This document shows, piece after piece, positions 28,782 to 38,249 of a DNA stretch of 63,340 nucleotides (the stretch's first letter is position 1; every line of letters begins with the position of its first letter). This DNA comes from Shewanella decolorationis S12 (GTDB taxonomy: Bacteria; Pseudomonadota; Gammaproteobacteria; Enterobacterales; Shewanellaceae). Under the pieces are notes generated by a model, which worked only from the letters and a program-made list of their open reading frames with translations, was not told the DNA's origin and ran no database searches. A program made the translations under genes and the position numbers. Location of the stretch: contig NZ_AXZL01000046.1 of the NCBI RefSeq assembly GCF_000485795.1, positions 1 to 63,340 of the forward strand. Reading direction: 5' to 3'.

Positions 28782-29710
28782 GCTTTGGCGCCCTGCAAGA
28801 TTGCATTGGCGACTTTAGAGCCATTAAGACGATTTAATTGTTTGCTGATCCCAAAACCCGCTAAAGCCAGTTTTTCTAAATCTATACCCGTCTTCAAACC
28901 GAGCCCGTGGAGCATATAGACCAAGTCTTCACTCGCTAGATTGCCCGATGCGCCTTTTGCATACGGGCAACCACCTAGGCCCGCCACTGAGGCGTCAAAG
29001 CTGCGCACACCTAAGTCGAGGCAGGCGGTAATATTGGCTAATGCTTGGCCATAGGTGTCGTGGAAGTGCAGGGCAAGCTTTTCAACCGGGACTCGCTCCA
29101 TCACGGCTTGCAGCATTTTACGGGCTTTTAACGGCGTGCCTACACCGATAGTGTCGCCGAGCGAAATTTCGTAACAGCCCATTTTGTAAAGGATTTCAGA
29201 CACTCTTGCCACTTCGTTCGCCGCGATTTCCCCTTCATAGGGGCAACCTAAAACGCAGGACACATAGCCACGCACGGGGATATTGGCGGCTTTTGCCATG
29301 TCCATCAACGGGATAAAGCGTTCAATCGACTCTTCAATCGAACAGTTGATATTGCGTTGGCTAAAGCTTTGTGAAGCCGCGCCAAAGATAGCGACTTCGG
29401 AAGCTTTTGCATCCAGCGCCAGTTCTAAGCCTTTGACATTAGGGGTGAGGGCGCTGTAAACCACGCCCGCTTGACGGCGAATTTGGCGCAATACGTCACC
29501 GCTGTCGGCCATTTGTGGCACCCATTTGGGTGATACAAAACTGCCTGCTTCAATTCGCTTCACACCCGCATCGGCGAGGGATTCAATCAAGGCGACTTTG
29601 GCCTGTGTTGGGACGGCGGCCTCATTCTGCAAGCCATCACGGGGCCCCATCTCGAATAGGCTAACCCTATCCGAGCTGGCGCTTAAGTTCGTAAGATCCA
29701 GCGCAGACAT
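28778..29710 (-). CDS. liuE: Hydroxymethylglutaryl-CoA lyase
   Basis: Cleaves HMG-CoA to acetoacetate and acetyl-CoA. The 310-residue TIM-barrel has the N-terminal EMGPRDGLQNE, the metal-binding His pair in LHFHDTYGQAL and the active-site Cys signature GLGGCPYAKGASGN. It starts immediately after the liuD stop (no gap) and ends at the 7-bp repeat array. Synonym mvaB. Confidence 0.96.
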   Translation of the reverse strand: MSALDLTNLSASSDRVSLFEMGPRDGLQNEAAVPTQAKVALIESLADAGVKRIEAGSFVSPKWVPQMADSGDVLRQIRRQAGVVYSALTPNVKGLELALDAKASEVAIFGAASQSFSQRNINCSIEESIERFIPLMDMAKAANIPVRGYVSCVLGCPYEGEIAANEVARVSEILYKMGCYEISLGDTIGVGTPLKARKMLQAVMERVPVEKLALHFHDTYGQALANITACLDLGVRSFDASVAGLGGCPYAKGASGNLASEDLVYMLHGLGLKTGIDLEKLALAGFGISKQLNRLNGSKVANAILQGAKA

Positions 29711-31750
29711 TTAGGCTTCCTCGCTCTGAGCTTTGGGCTCAACATGGAGCAGCACTGCGCCATCGCTCACTAACTCGCCCGCCTTGAAGTAGAACTCGGT
29801 AACAATACCGTCGAAGGGCGCTTCGATGGTGTATTCCATCTTCATCGCTTCCATCACCAGTAGCCCTTGTCCTGCCTTCACCTCAGCACCGACTTCCACT
29901 AAGTGGGTCACGACAGTGCCGTTCATTGGGGCCTTGAGCTTATCTTCATTGCTCGATTCTGCCTCAACCACTTGGGTTTTTACCGCCCTGAAGTGATAAC
30001 TGCCTGAGGGTAAAAACAGCGTAAAATCATCGCCCTGAGCGCTGACAGGCACTTTACTCTTATGGCCGTTGATTTCGGCTAACAGTAGATCTTGCTTAAG
30101 CTCACCACTAAGGGACTTGCTCACTTGGCCATCTGCTGCGGGTTGGGATAATAGGTAGTGATCGCCAAAGTCTAACAATACCAATTGTTGTAACTCGTGG
30201 GCATCGTCGAGCAGGGCAATTGTATGCTGGCTAACGCTGTTGAGTCTAAAGCCACTGACTTGGCCCCAAGGTGAGTAAGGATCGGCGCTATTAATCGCCT
30301 GAGCCTTGGCGGCTTCTTTACGGGCAAGTACTTGATACAGCGCGGCAAAGGCGATTGCCGTATCGGTTTCGCTCGAAGCACTGCCAATCAGCGCATCGCC
30401 GTAACGATTGATAAAGTCGGTGCTAAAATCCGCCTTGGCGAAGGCGGGATGTTCGGCAATATTGGCCAAAAATTCAATATTGTGTTTAAGCCCACTGATT
30501 TGATAGGACTCGAGGGCATGCACTAGGCGTTGCAGCGCACGTGGGCGCGACTCATCCCACACAATCAGTTTGGCGATCATTGGATCATAAAAGTTACTGA
30601 TCACATCGTTTTCACGGATGCCGGAATCGATACGCACATATTTGCTTTGCTCAGGCTCGCGCAGGAAGTTGAGCTTACCGCTGGCGGGTAAAAACTCATT
30701 TTGCGGATCTTCGGCGTAAATACGTACCTCAAAGGCGTGTCCATGGATACGCACTTCGTCCTGTTTGAGCGGTAAAGGTTGACCACTGGCGACCATTAAC
30801 TGCCATTTGACTAAGTCTTGGCCCGTCACCATTTCGGTCACTGGATGCTCTACCTGCAGACGGGTATTCATCTCCATAAAGTAGAAGCTATTGTCGGTAT
30901 CTAACAGGAATTCAACAGTTCCCGCGCCGACATAATCGATGGCCTTGGCGGCAGCGACAGCGGCTTCACCCATTTGGGCGCGCAGCTCATCGCTTAAACC
31001 GGGTGCAGGCGCTTCTTCGACCACTTTTTGGTGGCGGCGCTGAATCGAGCAGTCGCGATCCGATAGGTAAATTGCATTGCCAAAGGTATCGGCAAACACT
31101 TGCACTTCGACATGGCGAGGCTGGCGTAAATAACGCTCCATCAATAACTTATCGTTACCGAAGGAGGAGGCCGCTTCACGGCGCGCCGAGTTGATGGCGT
31201 CCATAATTTCGCCTTCGTGCTCAACGATACGCATGCCTTTGCCACCGCCACCGTAGGCGGCCTTAATCAGCATGGGGAAACCGATTTTTAAGGCTTCGGC
31301 CTTGAGGGTGGCATCGGTTTGATCGTCACCATGGTAACCGGGTACTAAAGGCACTTGGGCCGCCGTCATAATGGCTTTGGCCGCGCTCTTGCTGCCCATG
31401 GCATCGATGGCATCGCTGCCTGGGCCAACAAACACGATTCCGGCCGCCTCACACTTGCGGGCAAAGTCGGCGTTTTCCGATAAAAAACCATAGCCTGGGT
31501 GAATGGCTTGTGCCTGAGCTTTTTTGGCAATCTCGATAATCAAGTCGCCCTTGAGGTAAGAATCTGCTGGGGCGCTACCACCTAAGTAAAACGATTCGTC
31601 GGCCATGGCAACATGGCGGGCGTTTTTATCGGCATCGGAATATAAGGCTACGGTGCGAACGCCCATGGCCTGCGCGGTTTTGATAATGCGGCAGGCAATT
31701 TCACCACGGTTAGCAATTAAAAGCTTAGTGAACATGCTGTTAGTCAACAT
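29711..31750 (-). CDS. liuD: Methylcrotonyl-CoA carboxylase, biotin (alpha) subunit
   Basis: Biotin carboxylase plus biotin carrier of 3-methylcrotonyl-CoA carboxylase, 679 residues. It has an ATP-grasp domain with KAAYGGGGKGMRIV and FYFMEMNTRLQVEHPVTE (about 1-450), a linker, and a C-terminal biotinyl domain with VMEAMKMEYTIEAP, the Lys being biotinylated. I start at ATG 31750: AAGGAG lies 7 bp upstream, and the ATG overlaps the liuC stop as TGATG. An internal ATG five codons in also fits. Confidence 0.95.
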   Translation of the reverse strand: MLTNSMFTKLLIANRGEIACRIIKTAQAMGVRTVALYSDADKNARHVAMADESFYLGGSAPADSYLKGDLIIEIAKKAQAQAIHPGYGFLSENADFARKCEAAGIVFVGPGSDAIDAMGSKSAAKAIMTAAQVPLVPGYHGDDQTDATLKAEALKIGFPMLIKAAYGGGGKGMRIVEHEGEIMDAINSARREAASSFGNDKLLMERYLRQPRHVEVQVFADTFGNAIYLSDRDCSIQRRHQKVVEEAPAPGLSDELRAQMGEAAVAAAKAIDYVGAGTVEFLLDTDNSFYFMEMNTRLQVEHPVTEMVTGQDLVKWQLMVASGQPLPLKQDEVRIHGHAFEVRIYAEDPQNEFLPASGKLNFLREPEQSKYVRIDSGIRENDVISNFYDPMIAKLIVWDESRPRALQRLVHALESYQISGLKHNIEFLANIAEHPAFAKADFSTDFINRYGDALIGSASSETDTAIAFAALYQVLARKEAAKAQAINSADPYSPWGQVSGFRLNSVSQHTIALLDDAHELQQLVLLDFGDHYLLSQPAADGQVSKSLSGELKQDLLLAEINGHKSKVPVSAQGDDFTLFLPSGSYHFRAVKTQVVEAESSNEDKLKAPMNGTVVTHLVEVGAEVKAGQGLLVMEAMKMEYTIEAPFDGIVTEFYFKAGELVSDGAVLLHVEPKAQSEEA

Positions 31751-32595
31751 CAAAGAACTCCTTGAGTATCTGTTGGCGTGTGCCAGTTCGGCTGACGTTT
31801 TTCGAAAAAGGCGTTTAAACCTTCTTGGCCTTCATCAGATACCCGAATGCGGGCGATGCGCTCGCTGGTGTAATCAATCGTATCTTGGTCTATCACGCCG
31901 TCTTCGAGGCGGGCGAGTAGGGTCTTCACCCACGCCATTCCCTGCGGACTGTTGGCGAGCAACGCGGTGATAATAGGTTGGGCTGCGGCCTCAAGATCGT
32001 CGTTTATCTCATGGATAACATTGAGTTTGAGCGCCGTTGGCGCATCAAAACGCTCCGCGGTCAGCATATAGCGGCGTGAGGCGCGATTGCCCATGGCGCG
32101 GGCAACGTAGGGGCTAATTACCGCGGGGATCAGCCCTAGTTTGACTTCGCTTAAGCAGAAGCTTGCGCGCTCGGTGGCGATGGCAATATCACTGGCGCAG
32201 ATTAACCCCAGCGCGCCGCCAAAGGCCGCACCTTGGACTAAGGCGATAGTAGGTTTTGGAAAGGTATCTAAATCCTGCATCAGCTTAGCCAGCGCCTTGG
32301 CGTCATTCAGATTTTGCTCAAAATCCATCTTGGCTTGTTTGCGCATCCAGTTTAAGTCGGCGCCTGCGCTGAAGTTTTTGCCATTGGCTTTTAATACCAA
32401 CAGTTTGCAGTCTTTGTGCTCGGCAAAATAACCGAGGACGGCGATCATCTCGCTGATCATCACCTCATCGAAGGCATTGTGCACTTCGGCTCGGTTAAGA
32501 ATTAACTCGCCTACGCCGTTATTCAGCGCATAGCTGACGTGCTGCAAATTAGCTAAGGATTGAGTGCTAGTGTTCTGGTGTTGTGTGTCAGTCAT
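31750..32595 (-). CDS. liuC: Methylglutaconyl-CoA hydratase (crotonase family)
   Basis: A 281-residue enoyl-CoA hydratase/isomerase-fold protein. Motifs are NRAEVHNAFDEVMI, the oxyanion-hole segments KNFSAGADLNWM and GAAFGGALGLICASD, and the acid/base region LSEVKLGLIPAVISPYV. In the liu operon it hydrates 3-methylglutaconyl-CoA to HMG-CoA (context-based; other crotonases look alike). Overlaps the liuD start by one base. Confidence 0.92.
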   Translation of the reverse strand: MTDTQHQNTSTQSLANLQHVSYALNNGVGELILNRAEVHNAFDEVMISEMIAVLGYFAEHKDCKLLVLKANGKNFSAGADLNWMRKQAKMDFEQNLNDAKALAKLMQDLDTFPKPTIALVQGAAFGGALGLICASDIAIATERASFCLSEVKLGLIPAVISPYVARAMGNRASRRYMLTAERFDAPTALKLNVIHEINDDLEAAAQPIITALLANSPQGMAWVKTLLARLEDGVIDQDTIDYTSERIARIRVSDEGQEGLNAFFEKRQPNWHTPTDTQGVL

Positions 32596-32643
32596 TATTA
32601 GTTATTCCCTCTATGATTGATACGTAAGGCATCGCAAGATGCG

Positions 32644-34251
32644 TTACATACGGAAGACACCGAAGCGGGTATCTTCGATAGGGGCATTTAATGCGGCTGA
32701 CAGGGCAAGGCCCACCACATCACGGGTTTGCGCTGGGTCGATAATGCCGTCATCCCATAGGCGGGCGCTGGCATGGTAGGGATGACCCTCTTTATCGTAC
32801 TGGGCAATAATCGGTGCCTTGAAGGCCTTTTCATCCTCAATTGACCATGCTTCGCCTTTACGGGCTAAACCGTCGCGGCGCACTGTGGCTAATACGCCAG
32901 CGGCTTGCTCGCCACCCATTACAGAGATGCGCGCATTGGGCCACATCCACATCATGGTCGGCTCGAAGGCGCGGCCACACATACCGTAGTTACCCGCGCC
33001 GTAGCTGCCACCTATAATCACGGTAAATTTTGGTACATTGGCACAGGATACTGCGGTCACCATTTTGGCACCGTGTTTAGCAATACCTTCGTGTTCGTAC
33101 TTTTTACCCACCATAAAGCCAGTGATGTTTTGCAGGAACAGCAGCGGGATCTTGCGCTGGCAGCACAGCTCGATAAAGTGCGCGCCTTTTTGCGCCGATT
33201 CTGAGAATAAAATGCCGTTGTTGGCGACAATCCCCACGGGATAGCCGTGAATACGGGCAAAACCACAGACCAAAGTCGCGCCATAGTTGGCCTTAAACTC
33301 ATCGAAATCCGAGTCGTCGACGATGCGGGCGATGACTTCTTTGACATCGAAGGGCTTTTTCAAGTCGGTGCCGACGATGCCGTAGAGTTCGTTGATATCA
33401 AATTTGGGTGGCTTAACAGGGCTCAGCAGACTATTGATTTGTTTTTGATGATTCAGACGCAGCACTGCGCGGCGGGCAAGCTCTAAGGCATGCTCATCGT
33501 TTTGGGCTAAGTGATCCGCCACACCTGAAATTTTAGTGTGTACGTCAGCGCCGCCGAGTTCTTCGGCGCTGACTTCTTCACCGGTCGCGGCTTTAACTAA
33601 CGGCGGCCCAGCTAAGAAGATAGTGCCTTGTTCTTTAACGATAATAGATTCATCGGCCATGGCAGGCACATAGGCGCCGCCCGCAGTACACAGACCCATC
33701 ACCACCGCAATTTGTGGAATACCCTTGGCGGACATTTGTGCTTGGTTGTAGAAAATCCGGCCGAAATGGTCGCGATCTGGGAACACTTCATCCTGACGGG
33801 GCAAGTTAGCGCCGCCCGAGTCGACTAGATAGATACAGGGCAGATGGCAGCGGCTGGCAATCTCCTGTGCCCTTAAGTGTTTTTTGACCGTGATAGGGTA
33901 GTAAGTGCCGCCTTTGACCGTGGCATCGTTGGCGATAATCATGCACTCTACGCCGCTAACGCGGCCGATACCGGCGATAATCCCTGCAGCGGGTACTTCT
34001 TCATCGTAAACGTCGAAGGCCGCGAACTGTGACAGCTCTAAAAAGGGCGAACCTGCGTCGAGGAGTTTCTCAACCCGTTGACGGGGAAGGAGTTTGCCGC
34101 GGGCCAAATGGCGCTCTAGGGCAACGGGGCCTCCGCCAAGTTCAATTTTGGCGAGTTTGGTTTTAAGATCGGCCACTAGGGCGGCCATATCATCGGATTT
34201 GGCTTTAAATTCATCGCTACGGGCGTTGATACGACTGCTTAATTGCGTCAC
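32644..34251 (-). CDS. liuB: Methylcrotonyl-CoA carboxylase, carboxyltransferase (beta) subunit
   Basis: A 535-residue carboxyltransferase (ACCA/ACCB-like crotonase domains, N-half about 40-270, C-half about 300-520). Motifs include [21 protein letters not shown] split near 165, [28 protein letters not shown] and [16 protein letters not shown]. It starts with GTG 34251 and an AAGGA Shine-Dalgarno 8 bp upstream. It pairs with LiuD to carboxylate 3-methylcrotonyl-CoA. Confidence 0.95.
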   Translation of the reverse strand: MTQLSSRINARSDEFKAKSDDMAALVADLKTKLAKIELGGGPVALERHLARGKLLPRQRVEKLLDAGSPFLELSQFAAFDVYDEEVPAAGIIAGIGRVSGVECMIIANDATVKGGTYYPITVKKHLRAQEIASRCHLPCIYLVDSGGANLPRQDEVFPDRDHFGRIFYNQAQMSAKGIPQIAVVMGLCTAGGAYVPAMADESIIVKEQGTIFLAGPPLVKAATGEEVSAEELGGADVHTKISGVADHLAQNDEHALELARRAVLRLNHQKQINSLLSPVKPPKFDINELYGIVGTDLKKPFDVKEVIARIVDDSDFDEFKANYGATLVCGFARIHGYPVGIVANNGILFSESAQKGAHFIELCCQRKIPLLFLQNITGFMVGKKYEHEGIAKHGAKMVTAVSCANVPKFTVIIGGSYGAGNYGMCGRAFEPTMMWMWPNARISVMGGEQAAGVLATVRRDGLARKGEAWSIEDEKAFKAPIIAQYDKEGHPYHASARLWDDGIIDPAQTRDVVGLALSAALNAPIEDTRFGVFRM

Positions 34252-34351
34252 TTTGATTGTCCTTATAAAGCGGTAACTCAGTATCAGTTGGCTCGGTGGG
34301 CGAGGAGCATGAAAGGCTAAAGCTCGTCATGCGCCGTTCGCCCTAGGCTGC

Positions 34352-35521
34352 TTATTTCGATTCGTTAAAGAGCTCGCGGCCAATCAGCATACGGCGAATT
34401 TCTGAGGTGCCAGCACCGATCTCATAGAGTTTGGCATCGCGCAGTAAGCGGCCAGTCGCATATTCATTGACGTAACCGTTACCGCCGAGCAATTGAATGG
34501 CATCCAGTGCCATTTTGGTCGCCAGTTCCGCGCTGTAAAGAATGGCGCCCGCGGCGTCTTTACGGGTGGTTTCACCGCGATCGCAGGATTTCGCCACGCT
34601 ATACACATAGGCTTTAGCGGCGTTCATGCCGGTATACATATCGGCTAATTTGCCTTGAACTAATTGGAATTCACCGATGGATTTACCAAATTGCTCACGT
34701 TCGTGGATATAAGGCACGACGATATCCATACAGGCATTCATGATCCCAAGCGGGCCGCCTGAGAGCACGACGCGTTCGTAATCTAAGCCACTCATCAGCA
34801 CTTTGACGCCATTGTTGAGGCCACCAAGAATATTTTCCTCTGGCACTTCGACATCTTCAAACACCAGTTCACAGGTGTTTGAACCGCGCATGCCTAATTT
34901 GTCGAGTTTTTGCGCTTGGCTGAAACCTTTAAAACCACGCTCAACGATAAAGGCCGTGATGCCGTGGGCGCCCTTGGTTAAGTCGGTTTTGGCATAAATC
35001 ACATAGGTATTGGCATCGGGACCGTTGGTGATCCACATCTTGTTGCCATTGAGGATATAACGGTCGCCTTCTTTACGGGCGTGCAGCTTCATTGAAACCA
35101 CATCTGACCCTGCATTGGGTTCACTCATCGCCAGAGCACCGATATGTTCACCGCTGACCAGCTTTGGTAAATACTTGGCTTTTTGCTCAGCATTACCGTT
35201 ACGGTTAATTTGGTTTACACACAGGTTGGAGTGGGCGCCGTAGCTTAACCCGATAGAAGCAGATGCGCGGGAAATCTCTTCCATGGCGACCACGTGGGCA
35301 AGATAGCCCATATTTGCACCGCCGTATTCCTCAGGCACAGTGACACCTAAGAGTCCCATTCCACCGAGCACGGGCCAAATTTCGTTAGGGAAGGCGTTGT
35401 CGTGGTCGACTTTGGCGGCAATAGGGGCGATTTCATGTTTAGCGAAATCTTGCACCGCATCGCGCAGCATATCGACTTCTTCGCCTAGGCCAAAATTGAG
35501 ACTGGTGTAGAGTGAGTTCAT
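34352..35521 (-). CDS. liuA: Isovaleryl-CoA dehydrogenase
   Basis: FAD-dependent acyl-CoA dehydrogenase, 389 residues, oxidising isovaleryl-CoA to 3-methylcrotonyl-CoA. The catalytic Glu is in [17 protein letters not shown], the position used by isovaleryl-CoA dehydrogenases rather than the C-terminal Glu of most acyl-CoA dehydrogenases. FAD motifs [12 protein letters not shown] and [20 protein letters not shown] are present. First structural gene of the liu operon. Confidence 0.95.
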   Translation of the reverse strand: MNSLYTSLNFGLGEEVDMLRDAVQDFAKHEIAPIAAKVDHDNAFPNEIWPVLGGMGLLGVTVPEEYGGANMGYLAHVVAMEEISRASASIGLSYGAHSNLCVNQINRNGNAEQKAKYLPKLVSGEHIGALAMSEPNAGSDVVSMKLHARKEGDRYILNGNKMWITNGPDANTYVIYAKTDLTKGAHGITAFIVERGFKGFSQAQKLDKLGMRGSNTCELVFEDVEVPEENILGGLNNGVKVLMSGLDYERVVLSGGPLGIMNACMDIVVPYIHEREQFGKSIGEFQLVQGKLADMYTGMNAAKAYVYSVAKSCDRGETTRKDAAGAILYSAELATKMALDAIQLLGGNGYVNEYATGRLLRDAKLYEIGAGTSEIRRMLIGRELFNESK

Positions 35522-35674
35522 TGCTTGTGTCCTATCTTAGGTTCTAATTTATATTTTTATGATTATTAGGTGCTTGAGTCTTTAAAACCGTCTTACAGTG
35601 CGTGATATACCCCTGTCACGCGGTCGTACCAACTGAGGTTTTGATTAATGCTATGCTCGCAAGCCTCGAAGGGA
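35522..35674 (-). promoter_or_regulatory. liuR-liuA spacer
   Basis: A 153-bp gap between liuR and liuA. I could not find a second LiuR box or a strong terminator, so liuA is likely transcribed from the liuR promoter or from a promoter I cannot see. Confidence 0.35.
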
Positions 35675-36079
35675 TTAGGCCTTGGCCTTGCTTTCTTCTA
35701 GGGCGAGGCGGCATTGCTGCTCGGCCGAGTTCAGCTCCATCAGTACCACTTTAATGTCGTCCATTTGCTGCTGCAGTGCGGATTTTTTCTCTTCGACTAG
35801 GGCAAGCATGGTATTGAGCTGGGTGGTGCTGCTCTTGTCGGCATCGTAAAGTTCGAACAGGCGGCGGGTTTCCGCGAGGGAGAACCCAAGGCGCTTGCCG
35901 CGCAGAATTAGTTTGAGTCGAACCCTGTCTTTGAGACTGTAAATGCGGGTTTGACCGCGACGTTTTGGCTTAAGTAAGCCTTGGTCTTCGTAAAAACGAA
36001 TGCTTCGGGTCGTGATATCAAACTCTTTTGAGAGATCACTGATCGAATAAGTCGTTTGTGGCGTGTTAGTTGCGCTCAT
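35675..36079 (-). CDS. liuR: MerR-family regulator of leucine/isovalerate catabolism
   Basis: A 134-residue MerR-type regulator: winged helix-turn-helix at the N-terminus (TYSISDLSKEFDITTRSIRFYEDQGLLKP, residues about 10-40, with the RIY wing) and a C-terminal coiled coil (about 80-125). Size, sequence and place at the head of the liu genes match LiuR, the regulator reported for proteobacterial branched-chain degradation. A probable operator lies about 43-58 bp upstream of the ATG. Confidence 0.93.
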   Translation of the reverse strand: MSATNTPQTTYSISDLSKEFDITTRSIRFYEDQGLLKPKRRGQTRIYSLKDRVRLKLILRGKRLGFSLAETRRLFELYDADKSSTTQLNTMLALVEEKKSALQQQMDDIKVVLMELNSAEQQCRLALEESKAKA

Positions 36080-36121
36080 TCAGGCACCTTAGTTAATCAT
36101 TTTTATGCAAGATATATGAAG

Positions 36122-36137
36122 TTTACGTAAAGGTAAA
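36122..36137 (-). promoter_or_regulatory. Probable LiuR operator
   Basis: TTTACGTAAAGGTAAA, an imperfect 16-bp dyad with TTTAC and GTAAA arms, upstream of liuR. It fits the TTTACG...GTAAA-type motif I recall for LiuR; binding is inferred. Confidence 0.55.
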
Positions 36138-36351
36138 GATTGTGGCGTGGTTAGTCTGATTTTTTTGTCAATTCTTGTTGCCACTCGCTCTAGCGGCTTG
36201 AGTTCAACCTATTGATATTAATGATGTAAGTGCGAGCGTAAAAGGTTCTAGTGAAGCGGGGATATGCCGCGTTGTCCTCGTCTTACAATTGGGTAACGCA
36301 GCGCAGTGGATTGAGCAAGTAACTTGTATCAAAAGCCGCGATTATCGGCGT

Positions 36352-38043
36352 TTACTCCATGGTGTTGAGCAAGCCGTCGTCTGCTAACACACCTTCATAG
36401 GTTGGGCGGTTTAATGCCTCGATAAGTACCAGATCGCGTTTATATACATCATTGTAAAACTTGATTTTTCCATTTTTGATCGTTGCCGTCCAATACATGA
36501 TCAAAATGTCTAAGGGTTCATCTAAGAACAGGTTTTCCGTTTTTCCCTCACTTAATTTGCTACTGAGTGTGCTACTTGACCAATTGGCATTGGCACTCAG
36601 CAATTTATCCGCCAGCACGAGCGGATCTTTGACTCGAATACAGCCATGACTAAAGGCTCTATCCGTTTGTTCAAACAGACTTTTAGCTGGCGTATCATGC
36701 AGATAAATCGAGTATTGGTTAGGGAAGATAAACTTAACTAACCCCAGTGAGTTATCTTCACCCGGGTCTTGCACAAACCAGTAGGGGAAGTTTTTGCGCG
36801 TCATGCTGTGCCAATCGATACCGCTTGCATCCACGGGCGTGCCCGAGCCTTCGACCACTTTAAAGTGTTTCTTCTGTAAATAATCGGGATCTTTACGCAA
36901 GTGATTGATGATTTCTGTGGAGATGCTGCGGGGCACTGTCCAAGTAGGGTTAACGACCACGTATTTTAACTTGGATTTAAACAGTGGCGTTTTAGCGTTA
37001 ATTTTGCCGATGATAATGTCGGTTCGCCAGCTTAAGTTGTTGTCTTTAAAGAGTAACAGCTCGTAACCTGCCAAGTTGACGATAAGATAATTGGCGGGCA
37101 AGTTTGCCGATAACCAGCGCGCTCGCTCGAGGTTAATACGGATCTGATCGACTCGTTGCGAGTAGGGCACATTCAGCGCCGCCATAGTGCCCGCACCAAT
37201 CACGCCATCGGCTTTGAGACTATGGTCGGTTTGGAATTGACGCACCGCGGCTTCGAGCGTGCTGTCGTACGTTAAGGGCTGGTTCACGGCGGCGCTATTG
37301 TCCGCTGACGCGCTTGCAGCTATGTAACCTAACTCTGTTAGCCGAGTGGCAATGTCTTGCAGCGAAGGGGAAGTGCTGCCGGGCTTGATGACTTCCGTAT
37401 AGGGAATGGGGCTAAAGGGATAGCGTGCCGCTAAGTCTTTGTACTGGGCAAGATACTGTTTTAGCTGATGATAAGGAGTAATCTTAGGCGCTAATCCCTT
37501 AATCGCCTCGGCAACTGTACGCGTTTTAATATGGGCTTCAAGCTGTTTTAATGTGGTATCAAAATCCAGATGGTTTTCATCATAATTCCAGGTTTTGCCG
37601 AGCATGCTGGGATTCACTTTGCCGTTCAGCAAGTGAATGGCGTAGGTGATGATCCCATCGCTTAGCAGCACTTCAAATACATTGCTGCGGTATTCATCCT
37701 GCCAATTCGAGGTACTGAGCTGTTGGTAAAGTTCGACTAGCTTGGAGTAGTGATAATCTTCCTTCGACAACCCTTCATCATCGGCACTTTTAATCACATC
37801 GAGCATAGTGCCAGCGTAGTCGTTGTCTTGCCAGAGCGGCTGATATTGACGCACTTGGTAGACCCGCGACAGTAGCTTGGCGCTAATAATCTGAGTATTG
37901 TCGACCTTGGCTCGTTCACCAATAGATAAGGGTTCGAGTAAGGTCTCTAGCTGCTGAGTTGACGCAATGCCGTTCGCGCTAACGAGACTGAGGACCAGGA
38001 GTAAGGCGGGTTTAAAGCGCATCATAATGCGTTTTCTTTCCAT
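36352..38043 (-). CDS. ldtD: L,D-transpeptidase (YcbB/LdtD-like)
   Basis: A periplasmic cross-linker making 3-3 peptidoglycan bridges, about 563 residues. It has an N-terminal signal peptide (KPALLLVLSLVSANGIAS), a scaffold domain (about 40-190), a PG_binding_1 domain (about 220-290, YDSTLEAAVRQFQTDHSLKADGVIGAG) and a C-terminal YkuD domain with the catalytic Cys in FSHGCIRVKDP. The start is uncertain: ATG 38043 has a weak GGA; 38055 and 38025 are alternatives. The last about 75 residues extend past the catalytic motif, as in YcbB. Confidence 0.9.
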   Translation of the reverse strand: MERKRIMMRFKPALLLVLSLVSANGIASTQQLETLLEPLSIGERAKVDNTQIISAKLLSRVYQVRQYQPLWQDNDYAGTMLDVIKSADDEGLSKEDYHYSKLVELYQQLSTSNWQDEYRSNVFEVLLSDGIITYAIHLLNGKVNPSMLGKTWNYDENHLDFDTTLKQLEAHIKTRTVAEAIKGLAPKITPYHQLKQYLAQYKDLAARYPFSPIPYTEVIKPGSTSPSLQDIATRLTELGYIAASASADNSAAVNQPLTYDSTLEAAVRQFQTDHSLKADGVIGAGTMAALNVPYSQRVDQIRINLERARWLSANLPANYLIVNLAGYELLLFKDNNLSWRTDIIIGKINAKTPLFKSKLKYVVVNPTWTVPRSISTEIINHLRKDPDYLQKKHFKVVEGSGTPVDASGIDWHSMTRKNFPYWFVQDPGEDNSLGLVKFIFPNQYSIYLHDTPAKSLFEQTDRAFSHGCIRVKDPLVLADKLLSANANWSSSTLSSKLSEGKTENLFLDEPLDILIMYWTATIKNGKIKFYNDVYKRDLVLIEALNRPTYEGVLADDGLLNTME

Positions 38044-38249
38044 GAAAAATTCCATTAAAACATAAGATTATGTGGAATTATTATGTACAGCAAGGGATAA
38101 GCACAATAATCCAACATGTTTAACATTTTTAGCGGTTATATCCCTTAGTCTAATGGGGGAATAGCGCGCGGCAGGTCATAATCTTCGATGGAAGGAAGGG
38201 GAGAGTTTCATCTGTGGTGACACGGGTGAGTGTCATGATGGGAGGCCTT

